Positions 35,228 through 42,802 of a DNA stretch of 64,000 bases are shown here, one piece after another. The position numbers and the translations under genes were made by a program. The stretch is from Actinomycetes bacterium (lineage in GTDB: Bacteria; Actinomycetota; Actinomycetes; Streptosporangiales; Streptosporangiaceae). The DNA is taken from positions 124,001-188,000 of the forward strand of contig JAJYTD010000001.1 of assembly GCA_021793235.1 (NCBI GenBank), in the 5' to 3' direction. Every line of letters starts with the position of its first letter. Positions within the stretch are counted from its first letter, which is position 1. The notes beneath the pieces are model-generated. The model was not told the DNA's origin and ran no database searches. It saw only the letters and a list, made by a program, of their open reading frames with translations.

Positions 35228-36713
35228 GCCACCTCCCGCTGGGATCGGCGTTGTTCCGGTAATAGGCATCGGTCAGTTCGGCGGTGCTCTCTTCGCTGTC
35301 CCAGCCGACCCCGAAACCGCCCTTCTTCAATCCTCCATCGACCCCGGTCTCGCCCTCGACGTCGTAGTACCACCGTGTCTGCTCTCCAGCAGTATCGAAC
35401 CGCTCAGCGAGATCGGCCGCTGTGCCGCCGGGATCGGTGAAGGCGGTGGGGTCGGGAATGGCGGCGAATCCGTTGCTGAGGTTGTACAGTCCTTCAACGG
35501 CCGCGAGATTCTGCGGGTCGGTGAGGTCCAGGCTGAATCGGTTCATCACCCGCTTGCGGATGTCCCGGCCCAGGCTGATGTCGGGTTCCATATCGCCGGG
35601 GAAGTCGCCTTCGGCTCCGACTGTGACACCCGCACCGTACTCGTACTGGATCTCGAAGTCGACGTTGGTCGGGTTGCCATCCGAATCGAACATTGTGCGC
35701 TGCAGGACTCTGCCGCCGCCTGCTGCCTGTAGTTCGGCGGCGATCTTGACCGGTACCACCGAAGAGAAGTCCAGCCCGGCCTGTCCTTTGAGATCGCCGT
35801 CCACTTGGAACGCGACGGTGTGCATGCGCTCGAAGTCGCGGCTGACCCGCACGGAGTTGATGTAGGAGCCTTCTAGCGAGCCACCGACTCCCAGGCTTAC
35901 TGCGCGGCTGTTGTTGAACTGGTAGTCGATATTGCCGCCGGCCTGCGCGTTGAGGTCGATGGTGACCGAATCGGGAAGGATGTCCTCGTACTTCTGGTCA
36001 ACTTGTTCTTGGTCGCCGCCAGTGAGCCAGGTCCAGCCTTTCTCCACCCACCGGGCGCTCTCCTTGATCGCGCCCTCGAGGGCCTGGCCATGGGTGCCGC
36101 CCGCGGTTGCCAGCCAGCGCTGCCAGGCCGCACCCCGCAGGTTCTCGCGGGTCTCCCGGGCTTCGTCGTGAGCGTTCTCGCCCTTGAAGTCGTAGTTGAG
36201 CGACAGTCCGGGGCCGCCCTGGGCGAAGACCTCCCAGTTCGGTTTGTTGTTTCCGCCTTTCTGTAGCTCCTCTAGGAGTTCCTCCTGGTTCGCGGCTTCG
36301 ACGCCGACCGAGGTGGACCCGCGAGTGGTGTAGATGGCGGCCTCTTCGCCGGTCACCGGGTTGCGACGAAGAAGAAGGGTATCCCCGGCGCCCTGCTCGA
36401 CCCTGATGTTGCGGAACGACCCGTTGATGGCCTGGTTGCGTGTGCCGATCTCAACGTTGCATACCAGGTCATTCGGGATCGCCGGATCAGTGTTGAGACT
36501 GCCGCAGTCTGTTCCGCCGAAAGCACGGCAGATGGCGATTCCGAGCCCTTGGACGATCCGGTCCGAGACGCCGGTCACTCCCAGAGCGAAGACGGTGGCG
36601 ACGATCACTCCGACGAGTACCAGTGCACCGGAGTATTCGAGGAAGCTCGCACCGGAGTCATTTCGGGTGCTGCCGCGGAGTCTGTGCGGCCGGAGTTCAG
36701 TGAGCCAGAGCAC
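35211..36713 (-). CDS. Flp-type prepilin leader fused to a large beta-rich surface protein
   Basis: A 500-residue protein. Near the N-terminus (G21-ASFLEY, Glu at +5) is a class III prepilin peptidase site of the Flp type, followed by a hydrophobic helix (VLVGVIVATVFALG) and an AICRAFGGTDCG motif. The rest is about 420 residues of polar, strand-rich sequence with alternating patterns (for example DLNAQAGGNIDYQF and GVTVGAEGDF). The Flp pilin, the toxin at 37259 and the NlpC/P60 protein at 41541 share this leader, and the latter shares the paired-Cys motif. The GTG at 36713 is a tentative start. The cargo is not recognised; adhesin or effector are both possible. Confidence 0.75.
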   Translation of the reverse strand: MLWLTELRPHRLRGSTRNDSGASFLEYSGALVLVGVIVATVFALGVTGVSDRIVQGLGIAICRAFGGTDCGSLNTDPAIPNDLVCNVEIGTRNQAINGSFRNIRVEQGAGDTLLLRRNPVTGEEAAIYTTRGSTSVGVEAANQEELLEELQKGGNNKPNWEVFAQGGPGLSLNYDFKGENAHDEARETRENLRGAAWQRWLATAGGTHGQALEGAIKESARWVEKGWTWLTGGDQEQVDQKYEDILPDSVTIDLNAQAGGNIDYQFNNSRAVSLGVGGSLEGSYINSVRVSRDFERMHTVAFQVDGDLKGQAGLDFSSVVPVKIAAELQAAGGGRVLQRTMFDSDGNPTNVDFEIQYEYGAGVTVGAEGDFPGDMEPDISLGRDIRKRVMNRFSLDLTDPQNLAAVEGLYNLSNGFAAIPDPTAFTDPGGTAADLAERFDTAGEQTRWYYDVEGETGVDGGLKKGGFGVGWDSEESTAELTDAYYRNNADPSGRWHELQC

Positions 36714-37258
36714 GGGAAACCCCTGTGGGAGGAGGTGGCCGGCAGGTCTCTGCCGGCTCAGGCAGCAGAAGTCTTCTGGGGTGACGAACCGGAGATGATC
36801 TGTCCGTACTCTGCCTGACCCTAAATAATCATGAATCACAAATGAAAGGGTCCATAGACCCAATTGGGAGGGCCATCCAACAGGCCCTAGCCGCGTGCGG
36901 CGACACCGCGATTGCGGTATGGATTCCACCGAATCCAAGCGGTCTTCGGCGGTGCTCGGGCGAATCTCCGGACCTCAGCCGGCGAGATGCGAAGTCAAGG
37001 AAAAATCGGTGTGTGGACCCGGGATTTCAGTTTTCCTCTGGGGATGCTCCCGGTGGTGAGGGGAACAGCGGAGTGCTGCCCCTTCTCCAGACGATTCTCC
37101 ACCGGAGACCACCAGGCATGGGCCCGAGGGCCTATGCGCAACGGGCGGTATTTGGGCCTGATTGGGCCTTATCCGGGAAACCACCGGCTTGGTACTTTGG
37201 CTTGGTTCTTCGTGTGTGATTGCTGCTCTCGGAATCGAGAAGCTGACGGGAAAAGACT
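36714..37258. promoter_or_regulatory. Divergent control region between two pilin-leader genes
   Basis: No convincing gene lies in these 545 bases. An AT-rich patch (TAAATAATCATGAATCACAA near 36823) could contain promoter elements for the minus-strand gene. A short hairpin GGGTCCATAGACCC follows. TTGGGCCT occurs twice near 37150-37165, and CCAATTG occurs both here and upstream of the Flp pilin gene at about 45100. Confidence 0.4.
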
Positions 37259-38875
37259 GTGCTGAGACGGATACACGACCCAGAGCGCGGCGCCTCCTTT
37301 CTGGAGTACGCGGGCATTATTCTGGTGGTATCGGCCATCATCGTCACGGTGTTCGCCTCAGGCGTCGGTGGTATCGGCCCCCGGGTCGGCAGCGGTATCG
37401 AGGCGGCATTCGAGAAGGCCTTCGGCGGGGAAGGCACCGGGTCCACCACTGCGGACTCGGCCGAGAACCCCGAGAACTCCTCGGACGGCGACGGATCTGA
37501 CGGGTCCGACGGATCTGGCGGCGAGGCCTCCGGGGAGAACGACGATGGCGGAGGCGGGTTCTTGGACGGACTCTCCGATATCGGCAACGGCGCCTGGGAC
37601 GCGGTGACCGACACCTTCGACTTCAGTGGCGCATGGGACAGCCTGACCGACAATGCGCAGCGGCTCTGGGACGACCCCGGCCAATGGCTCTCCGACACCG
37701 CGGACTCCGTGGTCCAATCCGCCTCCAACGCCTGGGACTCATTGACCGACGATCCGGTCGGCTTCGTCCGGGACTTCCTATTCAGCGACCAGGTCCAGGA
37801 CAAGTGGAACAATGGCGACAAGCTCGATGCCGGCGCCCAGGCCGTCACCGAGAACCTGCTCGGACTCATTCCCTACTTCGGGTGGGGAAAGAAGATCGAC
37901 CGCATCAACGACATCGCCAATGCGGGCCGCAATGACCGGGACAACGGTGACACGGATGGTGAAGCCCAGGCCGATGGGCCGCCACCGAATAGGGGCGAGG
38001 ACGATTCCGACGAGGACGACGGCTCAGACCGCAACGATGGTATTACGTGCTCGCGTCCTTCGAGCTTCGTACCCGGAACCCCCGTTCTGCTCGCCGACGG
38101 CACCTACGTGCCGATCGAGGACGTCCGGGTCGGCCACGAAGTGCTCGCCTTCGATCCGCTGACGGGGGAGGAAGGCGCCCGGGAAGTCACGGACCTGATC
38201 TCAAGCACCGGCGATAAGGTCCTCGTCGACATCACCGTGGACGACGGCCGGGGCGGCGCCGACACCATCACCGCCACCGACGAGCACCCCTTCTGGGCGC
38301 CGGAGATCGGCCAATGGGTCGATGCCATCGACCTGGCTCCCGGGACCTGGCTGCGCACATCATCAGGAGCCTGGGCGCAGATCTCCGCGGTCGATACGCA
38401 GCACGTCGGCGACCAGCGCGTCCACAACCTCACTATCGATGACCTGAGCACCTACTATGTCGATGCGGGTTCGGGCACGTGGCTGCTCGTCCACAACGAC
38501 AACGACAACGACCCCTGCCCTTACTCTGGCGACCTCAAGAAGGTCGACAAGCCCGACCCCCACGCTGACGCCCTTGCTGAACGGCTCGACGGTGAATCCC
38601 GCGTCCGCTTCGAGAACGACCCCACCAACCGGGAGTTCGACGCGATCAGCGACGACTATGTCGCTCAGGCGAAGCCGTCGAATGTTCAAGTGAACAAGAA
38701 ATTCCGTGGCCAGGCGAAGGCCACGTTCGAAGCGGCGCAGGCCACCGGGCGCGAGGTCTACTACCACTTCGAAGGCGGCCCTCCCTCGGCGGAGGTACGC
38801 AATAGGTTGGAGGAGTATTCGGAGCGCTACGGGGTCGATGTCGTCATCGACGACCAACCGCTCAACGTCGAGTAG
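37259..38875 (+). CDS. Polymorphic toxin: Flp-type prepilin leader, Hint domain, restriction-endonuclease-fold toxin
   Basis: A 538-residue modular protein. Residues 1-55 match the Flp pilin: G11-ASFLEY cleavage site with Glu16, a hydrophobic helix, and GIEAAFEKAFGGEG, which resembles GIEGAVDKAFGE in the pilin. A Ser/Asp/Gly linker and a Trp-rich pre-toxin segment (about 100-220) follow. A Hint domain spans about 264-413: Cys264, SFVPGTPVLLADG, a TxxDEHPFW block and the end motif LLVHN, where autocleavage would free the tail. The tail (about 415-538) is a PD-(D/E)xK-type nuclease (REFDAISDDYVAQAK, Asp461 and Lys472) like CdiA-style toxins. The Imm7-type gene follows. Start GTG 37259 lacks a strong ribosome-binding site. 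Confidence 0.9.
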   Translation: MLRRIHDPERGASFLEYAGIILVVSAIIVTVFASGVGGIGPRVGSGIEAAFEKAFGGEGTGSTTADSAENPENSSDGDGSDGSDGSGGEASGENDDGGGGFLDGLSDIGNGAWDAVTDTFDFSGAWDSLTDNAQRLWDDPGQWLSDTADSVVQSASNAWDSLTDDPVGFVRDFLFSDQVQDKWNNGDKLDAGAQAVTENLLGLIPYFGWGKKIDRINDIANAGRNDRDNGDTDGEAQADGPPPNRGEDDSDEDDGSDRNDGITCSRPSSFVPGTPVLLADGTYVPIEDVRVGHEVLAFDPLTGEEGAREVTDLISSTGDKVLVDITVDDGRGGADTITATDEHPFWAPEIGQWVDAIDLAPGTWLRTSSGAWAQISAVDTQHVGDQRVHNLTIDDLSTYYVDAGSGTWLLVHNDNDNDPCPYSGDLKKVDKPDPHADALAERLDGESRVRFENDPTNREFDAISDDYVAQAKPSNVQVNKKFRGQAKATFEAAQATGREVYYHFEGGPPSAEVRNRLEEYSERYGVDVVIDDQPLNVE

Positions 38876-38894
38876 TCGGTGCGGGGAGGACCCT

Positions 38895-39302
38895 ATGTTC
38901 GAGTTCCACGGGTGGATCTCAGTCCACGGGGCCGATGAGGAGCCGCCGGCCGCACTACGCGGCCCGGACGGGGCCAGTGTGGCCGACCTCGTGCGCTACA
39001 CCGACGGGGGACCCGGCCTGGTGGACCTGCGCTGGATGAACGGCGAGCTGTTCATCCATGTCGGAGGGTTCGCCAACCACCGCTCTCCCGATGTCGACGG
39101 CGTGTTCGACCTCTTCCGGCGCGTGGGCGAGGCCGCCCCGGGCTCGTACGGCCTCCTCCACTACCGGGACGACGAGGAGCCCGGCGAGAGCGGCAACGCC
39201 TTCCATGTCTGGGTCATGCGCCGGGGGCGCCTGTACGAGGCGACCGACACGCTCCTCTCTCCGGTCATTCCGACCATTGAAGACCTTGACGATCCGTCCT
39301 GA
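38895..39302 (+). CDS. Imm7 family immunity protein
   Basis: A 135-residue cytoplasmic protein that opens with MFEFHGWISV, the start typical of Immunity protein 7, and keeps a central FHVWVMRRGRL strand. Imm7 proteins neutralise toxins of polymorphic toxin systems. It starts 19 bases after the toxin stop with GGGGAGGA upstream, so producer cells make it together with the toxin. A hairpin closes the unit. Confidence 0.88.
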   Translation: MFEFHGWISVHGADEEPPAALRGPDGASVADLVRYTDGGPGLVDLRWMNGELFIHVGGFANHRSPDVDGVFDLFRRVGEAAPGSYGLLHYRDDEEPGESGNAFHVWVMRRGRLYEATDTLLSPVIPTIEDLDDPS

Positions 39303-39304
39303 CA

Positions 39305-39334
39305 CCGGGTACCGCCGACGGCGGCGGTGCCCGG
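39305..39334 (+). terminator. Terminator of the toxin-immunity unit
   Basis: A 13-bp stem with one G-U pair (39305-39317 with 39322-39334) and a four-base loop lies two bases after the immunity stop codon; no clear T run. Confidence 0.75.
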
Positions 39335-39366
39335 GTTCGGGGCCGCATGGGCCATCACGCCAGCGG

Positions 39367-40224
39367 TCACCCGGCGCTGCGTACCGCGCCGCTTCCACCG
39401 GGAGGAACCGGTGGCTCCTCGCTGAACGGCGCCGCGGAACGCGGCGCCGACCGCCACGAGGCGAACAAGGGATAGGTAGAGAAGCAGAGTAGCGCGAACC
39501 CCAGGAACTCCCACCGTTCGGCCAGGAACAGCATGAAAGTGAGGTGGAGGAGGATCCCGGCCGCGATGGCACATATCCGGACCCGGGGAATCCAGAGCAC
39601 GATCCCAAGAGCGACCTCGAAGACGACGGCGCCGATCGAGAGAGTGACGACCACGGTATCGGGAAACGAGCTGAAGGGGACGGGAACAAGGGCATCGGGG
39701 GTTCCCGCCTGTCCGGCCAGGATCTCGCCGGCGAGGAAAGAACTGTTGATCTTGGAGAGCCCCGCAAAGACGTACACGGTCGAGATTTGGACCATCATCA
39801 GGAAAACCGCGGTCCCCGGTACCCGGTGGTCTCTACTGAGCAGGCGACCGCCGCCGCTCGCCGCCGATAGGATCGCCAGGAGGCTGAGGAGGAGCAGGTG
39901 GTTGCTGTAGACGCGCTCGTCTGACAGGAGCGTGTACCACGCTGACAGGCCGACGAGCGTGCCGGTCAGCGGAACCGCGAACCCGAGGAGCAGGAGCGCC
40001 CCGGCCGCTACCCAAACGATGAATAAGCTGATGAAGGGGATCTCGGGAAGAGGTACAAGGGGAAGCCGTAGCGGCTCGTCTTCAACGTGGAGTACGACCG
40101 GTGCGACCAGAACGGCTTTGAGAAGAGCCGCCGATGCCACCGCGATCCGTGCGCAGGCGAGTGCCCGGGACCCCACGGTGGAGCCGATGATCCCGGCAAG
40201 GCCGTTGGTCACAGATCGACGCAC
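39367..40224 (-). CDS. HTTM domain membrane protein (SdpB-like)
   Basis: A protein of about 285 residues with many hydrophobic helices and HTTM (vitamin K-dependent gamma-carboxylase-like) features: a first helix with ARIAVASAALLKAV, a loop with LLLSLLAILSAA, and VYVFAGLSKINSSFLAGE, the family SKxx-F--G motif. In Bacillus SdpB belongs to this family and helps make the SdpC toxin. The GTG at 40224 has GGAGG upstream. It overlaps the preceding small membrane protein gene by 16 bases, like the SdpA-SdpB arrangement. Function here is inferred only. Confidence 0.8.
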   Translation of the reverse strand: MRRSVTNGLAGIIGSTVGSRALACARIAVASAALLKAVLVAPVVLHVEDEPLRLPLVPLPEIPFISLFIVWVAAGALLLLGFAVPLTGTLVGLSAWYTLLSDERVYSNHLLLLSLLAILSAASGGGRLLSRDHRVPGTAVFLMMVQISTVYVFAGLSKINSSFLAGEILAGQAGTPDALVPVPFSSFPDTVVVTLSIGAVVFEVALGIVLWIPRVRICAIAAGILLHLTFMLFLAERWEFLGFALLCFSTYPLFASWRSAPRSAAPFSEEPPVPPGGSGAVRSAG

Positions 40225-40643
40225 GTGAATTCCTCCGTGGTGCCAGAAGAGCGGAAACGCACCCTGGCGATGAGCGGATCGCTGGCACACAGTGCGGCCG
40301 CGAGGTGCTGGTCGGCACGTATCTCCATACGGAAGACATATATATCGGAACGGTCGATCGGCGCTGTAATACCTTCGTTGTCGACGGCTTCGATCTCCGG
40401 CCAATCGACCGCCGAACTGTACATCTGCCAGCCGAAACGCAAGGGTGGGTCACCGCGCGACAATTGGACGGCCGGGATTCCGATCTGCAGGAAAAGGACC
40501 CCGATGATGACAGCGCTACGGACCCGCCGCCGTATTTTCCCGCGCACCGATAAGCCCGGTCTCTGCGCAGTGGGGGCAGGCGGCGCTTTCGCGCCAGATT
40601 TGCTATGGATCGGATTTCGCTTCTCGCCGTTCAGTATGTCCAC
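40209..40643 (-). CDS. Single-helix membrane protein, partner of the HTTM protein
   Basis: A 144-residue protein with a basic N-terminal region, one membrane helix (about 43-60) and an extracellular domain that includes RFGWQMYS. Small partners of this shape accompany HTTM proteins (compare SdpA), but sequence similarity to SdpA is not certain. It overlaps both neighbours: the upstream repeat protein by 13 bases and the HTTM gene by 16 bases. The start is a GTG at 40643. Confidence 0.7.
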   Translation of the reverse strand: MDILNGEKRNPIHSKSGAKAPPAPTAQRPGLSVRGKIRRRVRSAVIIGVLFLQIGIPAVQLSRGDPPLRFGWQMYSSAVDWPEIEAVDNEGITAPIDRSDIYVFRMEIRADQHLAAALCASDPLIARVRFRSSGTTEEFTCVDL

Positions 40644-41476
40644 GGCACTTCTTCCTGGTACCCGTAATCTGTGCAGGGGGCCTCGCGCATGGTGTACAAG
40701 TGCTCGTCATCAGGCGTACCAGTGGCCGTGTCCGTACACTTCCATGCTTTGAACTGGCCGCTCGCCCCGTCGAACTTGTAGTAGAGGCGCGCGTCCATCC
40801 TCTTCGGGGGGTTCTGTCGAACCCCCGCGTTGGCACCGACTTCAAAGATTCCATCACCGTCGATGTCCTCGATGTCGAGCGAATCCTGCCAGGCGGTACT
40901 GATCCCGAACGTGCTGAAATACTGCACGCTCGCGAGATTCTCCTGGTTCAGCCAGGCAACGCGCTGCCGCTCGGGTGCGCCGTCTGCCTCGGTCAGAAGG
41001 TAGACGTTGCCCGTGTCGTCCTTCGCCCATATATCGTCGAAATCCAGCTCCGTGGGAAGCACACTTCCAGTGGCTTCCCCCGCCATGTTGTGCGCGATCA
41101 ACTGGTCGTCCTTGTTACGCACCAGATAGACGGCGACCTGCCGATCTTCACCGAACGAGCTCTTGCCGCGGTCGGCGTTGGTGATGATGAGCCGTGCGGC
41201 ATCGCCCTGATGCTCCAGCCCGGGAACGATGTGCACCGGGGTCCGGCAGTCCTCGCAACCGAAACTCTCAACGAGCTGCGCATCCGCCTCCGGGTCGGGC
41301 TGGTAAGGGCGGGAGTCCGCGGTCGGGCTGCTGTTCTCCGTTCCGCCTTGGGCCCAAGGTAGGGGTTCTCCGCTGACACGGTAGGAGATGGTGACGATTA
41401 CGGCCACCACGGCAATGGCGACCGAGGCTAGGACGATGACCGACCGCCGGGGACGCTGGCGGACACCGTTCTCCAA
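40631..41476 (-). CDS. Membrane-anchored protein with FG-GAP/VCBS-like calcium-loop motif
   Basis: A 281-residue protein with an N-terminal anchor helix (about 12-32) and an extracytoplasmic domain. A DIEDIDGDGIFEVG segment has the DxDxDG spacing of FG-GAP/VCBS repeats, and a CEDC pair plus later single cysteines are present. The TTG at 41476 is the only in-frame start with a Shine-Dalgarno site (AAGGAGG). It leads a translationally coupled series with the HTTM pair. Confidence 0.7.
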   Translation of the reverse strand: MENGVRQRPRRSVIVLASVAIAVVAVIVTISYRVSGEPLPWAQGGTENSSPTADSRPYQPDPEADAQLVESFGCEDCRTPVHIVPGLEHQGDAARLIITNADRGKSSFGEDRQVAVYLVRNKDDQLIAHNMAGEATGSVLPTELDFDDIWAKDDTGNVYLLTEADGAPERQRVAWLNQENLASVQYFSTFGISTAWQDSLDIEDIDGDGIFEVGANAGVRQNPPKRMDARLYYKFDGASGQFKAWKCTDTATGTPDDEHLYTMREAPCTDYGYQEEVPWTY

Positions 41477-41540
41477 ACCGCCGATACCTCCTTACCCCTG
41501 TCGGCCGCACGCCTTTGGAACAGCCCGCCTGCGGAATTCG

Positions 41541-42200
41541 CTATTTCTGCGGAACCCGTGCCTGGCCCCACCAGACCGACTCCCAGTACGGATTGCCTTC
41601 GATCTGAGCGACGTTGACCGGGTCGCCGGCGTGCACCATCTTGCCTCCGCCCAGGTACATGCCGACATGGGAGGGAGCTGGATGGGAGGAGATGGTATGG
41701 AAGAAGACGAGGTCTCCCGGCTGGAGTTCCTCCCGCGAGATACTCGGGAGAGCGGCCTCCATGGTCGTCGTCGTGCGCGGGATGGAAACGCCGGCTTTCT
41801 GCCATGCCGCTTTCAGGACCCCCGAGCAGTCCCAGCCGTGCGGGCCGTTACCGCCCCACACGTAGGGCTTGCCCAACTGCTGCAGCGCGAACTCGATGGC
41901 GACGCGCGCGTCTCCTTCACCGGTGACCTCACCGTTCCAAACACCCGCGCCGACTGGGAAGACGTACTCCTCGGGTTCCTCTGGCCGTTCGTGCTCGACC
42001 CATGTCTCGCCACCGCACTCGGGGCCTTCGACACGGCAGACAGCCTCGCGTATGCCGTTGTTGAACTGGGAGGGGATCGGAGACGTGGCGATCGCCCCTA
42101 TGATCGCAGCCGCGGTGAGCGTGAGAAACGCGATCTCGATGAGGCTCGCGCCGCGGTCGTCGCCTGGTGTGCGGGATGAGAAGCCGCTGGGTCTCCGCAC
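41541..42200 (-). CDS. NlpC/P60 peptidoglycan hydrolase with prepilin-type leader
   Basis: A 219-residue protein. The N-terminus reads RG17-ASLIEI followed by a hydrophobic helix, a class III prepilin leader (Glu at +5), then an AVCRVEGPECGG motif that parallels AICRAFGGTDCG of the 35211 protein. The catalytic NlpC/P60 domain covers about 98-215: Cys125 in GWDCSG, His178 in PSHVG, and a third polar residue near His190. It would cut peptide stems of peptidoglycan. Pilin-style targeting instead of a Sec signal is unusual. GTG 42200 is preceded by AGGAGG. Confidence 0.88.
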   Translation of the reverse strand: MRRPSGFSSRTPGDDRGASLIEIAFLTLTAAAIIGAIATSPIPSQFNNGIREAVCRVEGPECGGETWVEHERPEEPEEYVFPVGAGVWNGEVTGEGDARVAIEFALQQLGKPYVWGGNGPHGWDCSGVLKAAWQKAGVSIPRTTTTMEAALPSISREELQPGDLVFFHTISSHPAPSHVGMYLGGGKMVHAGDPVNVAQIEGNPYWESVWWGQARVPQK

Positions 42201-42241
42201 CGGATCCTCCTGTTCGGTGAACGGCCGATGCCGACCGTGGG

Positions 42242-42790
42242 CTATTCGATCTTGATGTCCTTGATCGGCTTGAATCCCGGGATTTCAATGGTGACCGTGT
42301 CGACGTCCTCCGGGATAGAGAAAGCGTTCCAGTAGGTGGCGTTCCGCCCTCGTTTTACGGAATCGTGGAACTTCGGGCCTCGCCCGGTCCCTGAGCAGAG
42401 GCAGATGTTATTGGAGTCTTTCAGTGGGTAGTAGCGGGTTTCGCTCTTTTCGTCAATGAGGGAAACTCCAGATATCGCGGTCTTGGTCTTCGCGTTGTAT
42501 CGATATACCTTGTTGCTGAAATTAGTGATTCCGATGTTTCCAGTAGATCCATTGGTGAGTGTCCACGTCAGCGACGTATAGGTGCTTGCTTCTGCCCGCT
42601 GTACGCGGTTGATATCGGCGGTCGTGCCTTCGGCGTCCTCGTTGATAGGAGATCCTGAGGCAAGGATGGGCAGGTCGGCGGGGGGCTGCTCGCTTTCGTC
42701 CGCGGCGGCGGAAGAGACGCAGAAGATGCTGAGTGAGACGGAGGCGCCCGCCAGGGCGAGGCCCCGGAGCAGGGAAGAGAAAGCGGACAT
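42242..42790 (-). CDS. Secreted protein, paralogue of the adjacent OmpA-like lipoprotein's N-terminal domain
   Basis: A 182-residue protein with a signal peptide (AGASVSLSIFCVSSAAA). The mature part has a YYPLKDSNNICLCSG stretch and an IPEDVDTVTIEIPGF end that parallel YLPLMAPDGSKCLC and PPEDIDTVTITTVS in the next protein, so the two share a domain with a CLC cysteine pair. Function unknown. It lies 12 bases downstream of the OmpA-like gene. Confidence 0.8.
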   Translation of the reverse strand: MSAFSSLLRGLALAGASVSLSIFCVSSAAADESEQPPADLPILASGSPINEDAEGTTADINRVQRAEASTYTSLTWTLTNGSTGNIGITNFSNKVYRYNAKTKTAISGVSLIDEKSETRYYPLKDSNNICLCSGTGRGPKFHDSVKRGRNATYWNAFSIPEDVDTVTIEIPGFKPIKDIKIE

Positions 42791-42802
42791 GATGATCGGC
42801 TC

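Noticed and set aside
36912-37265. A small gene in the divergent region before the toxin
   Set aside because: No domain or convincing start; it overlaps the toxin start and probable promoter elements.
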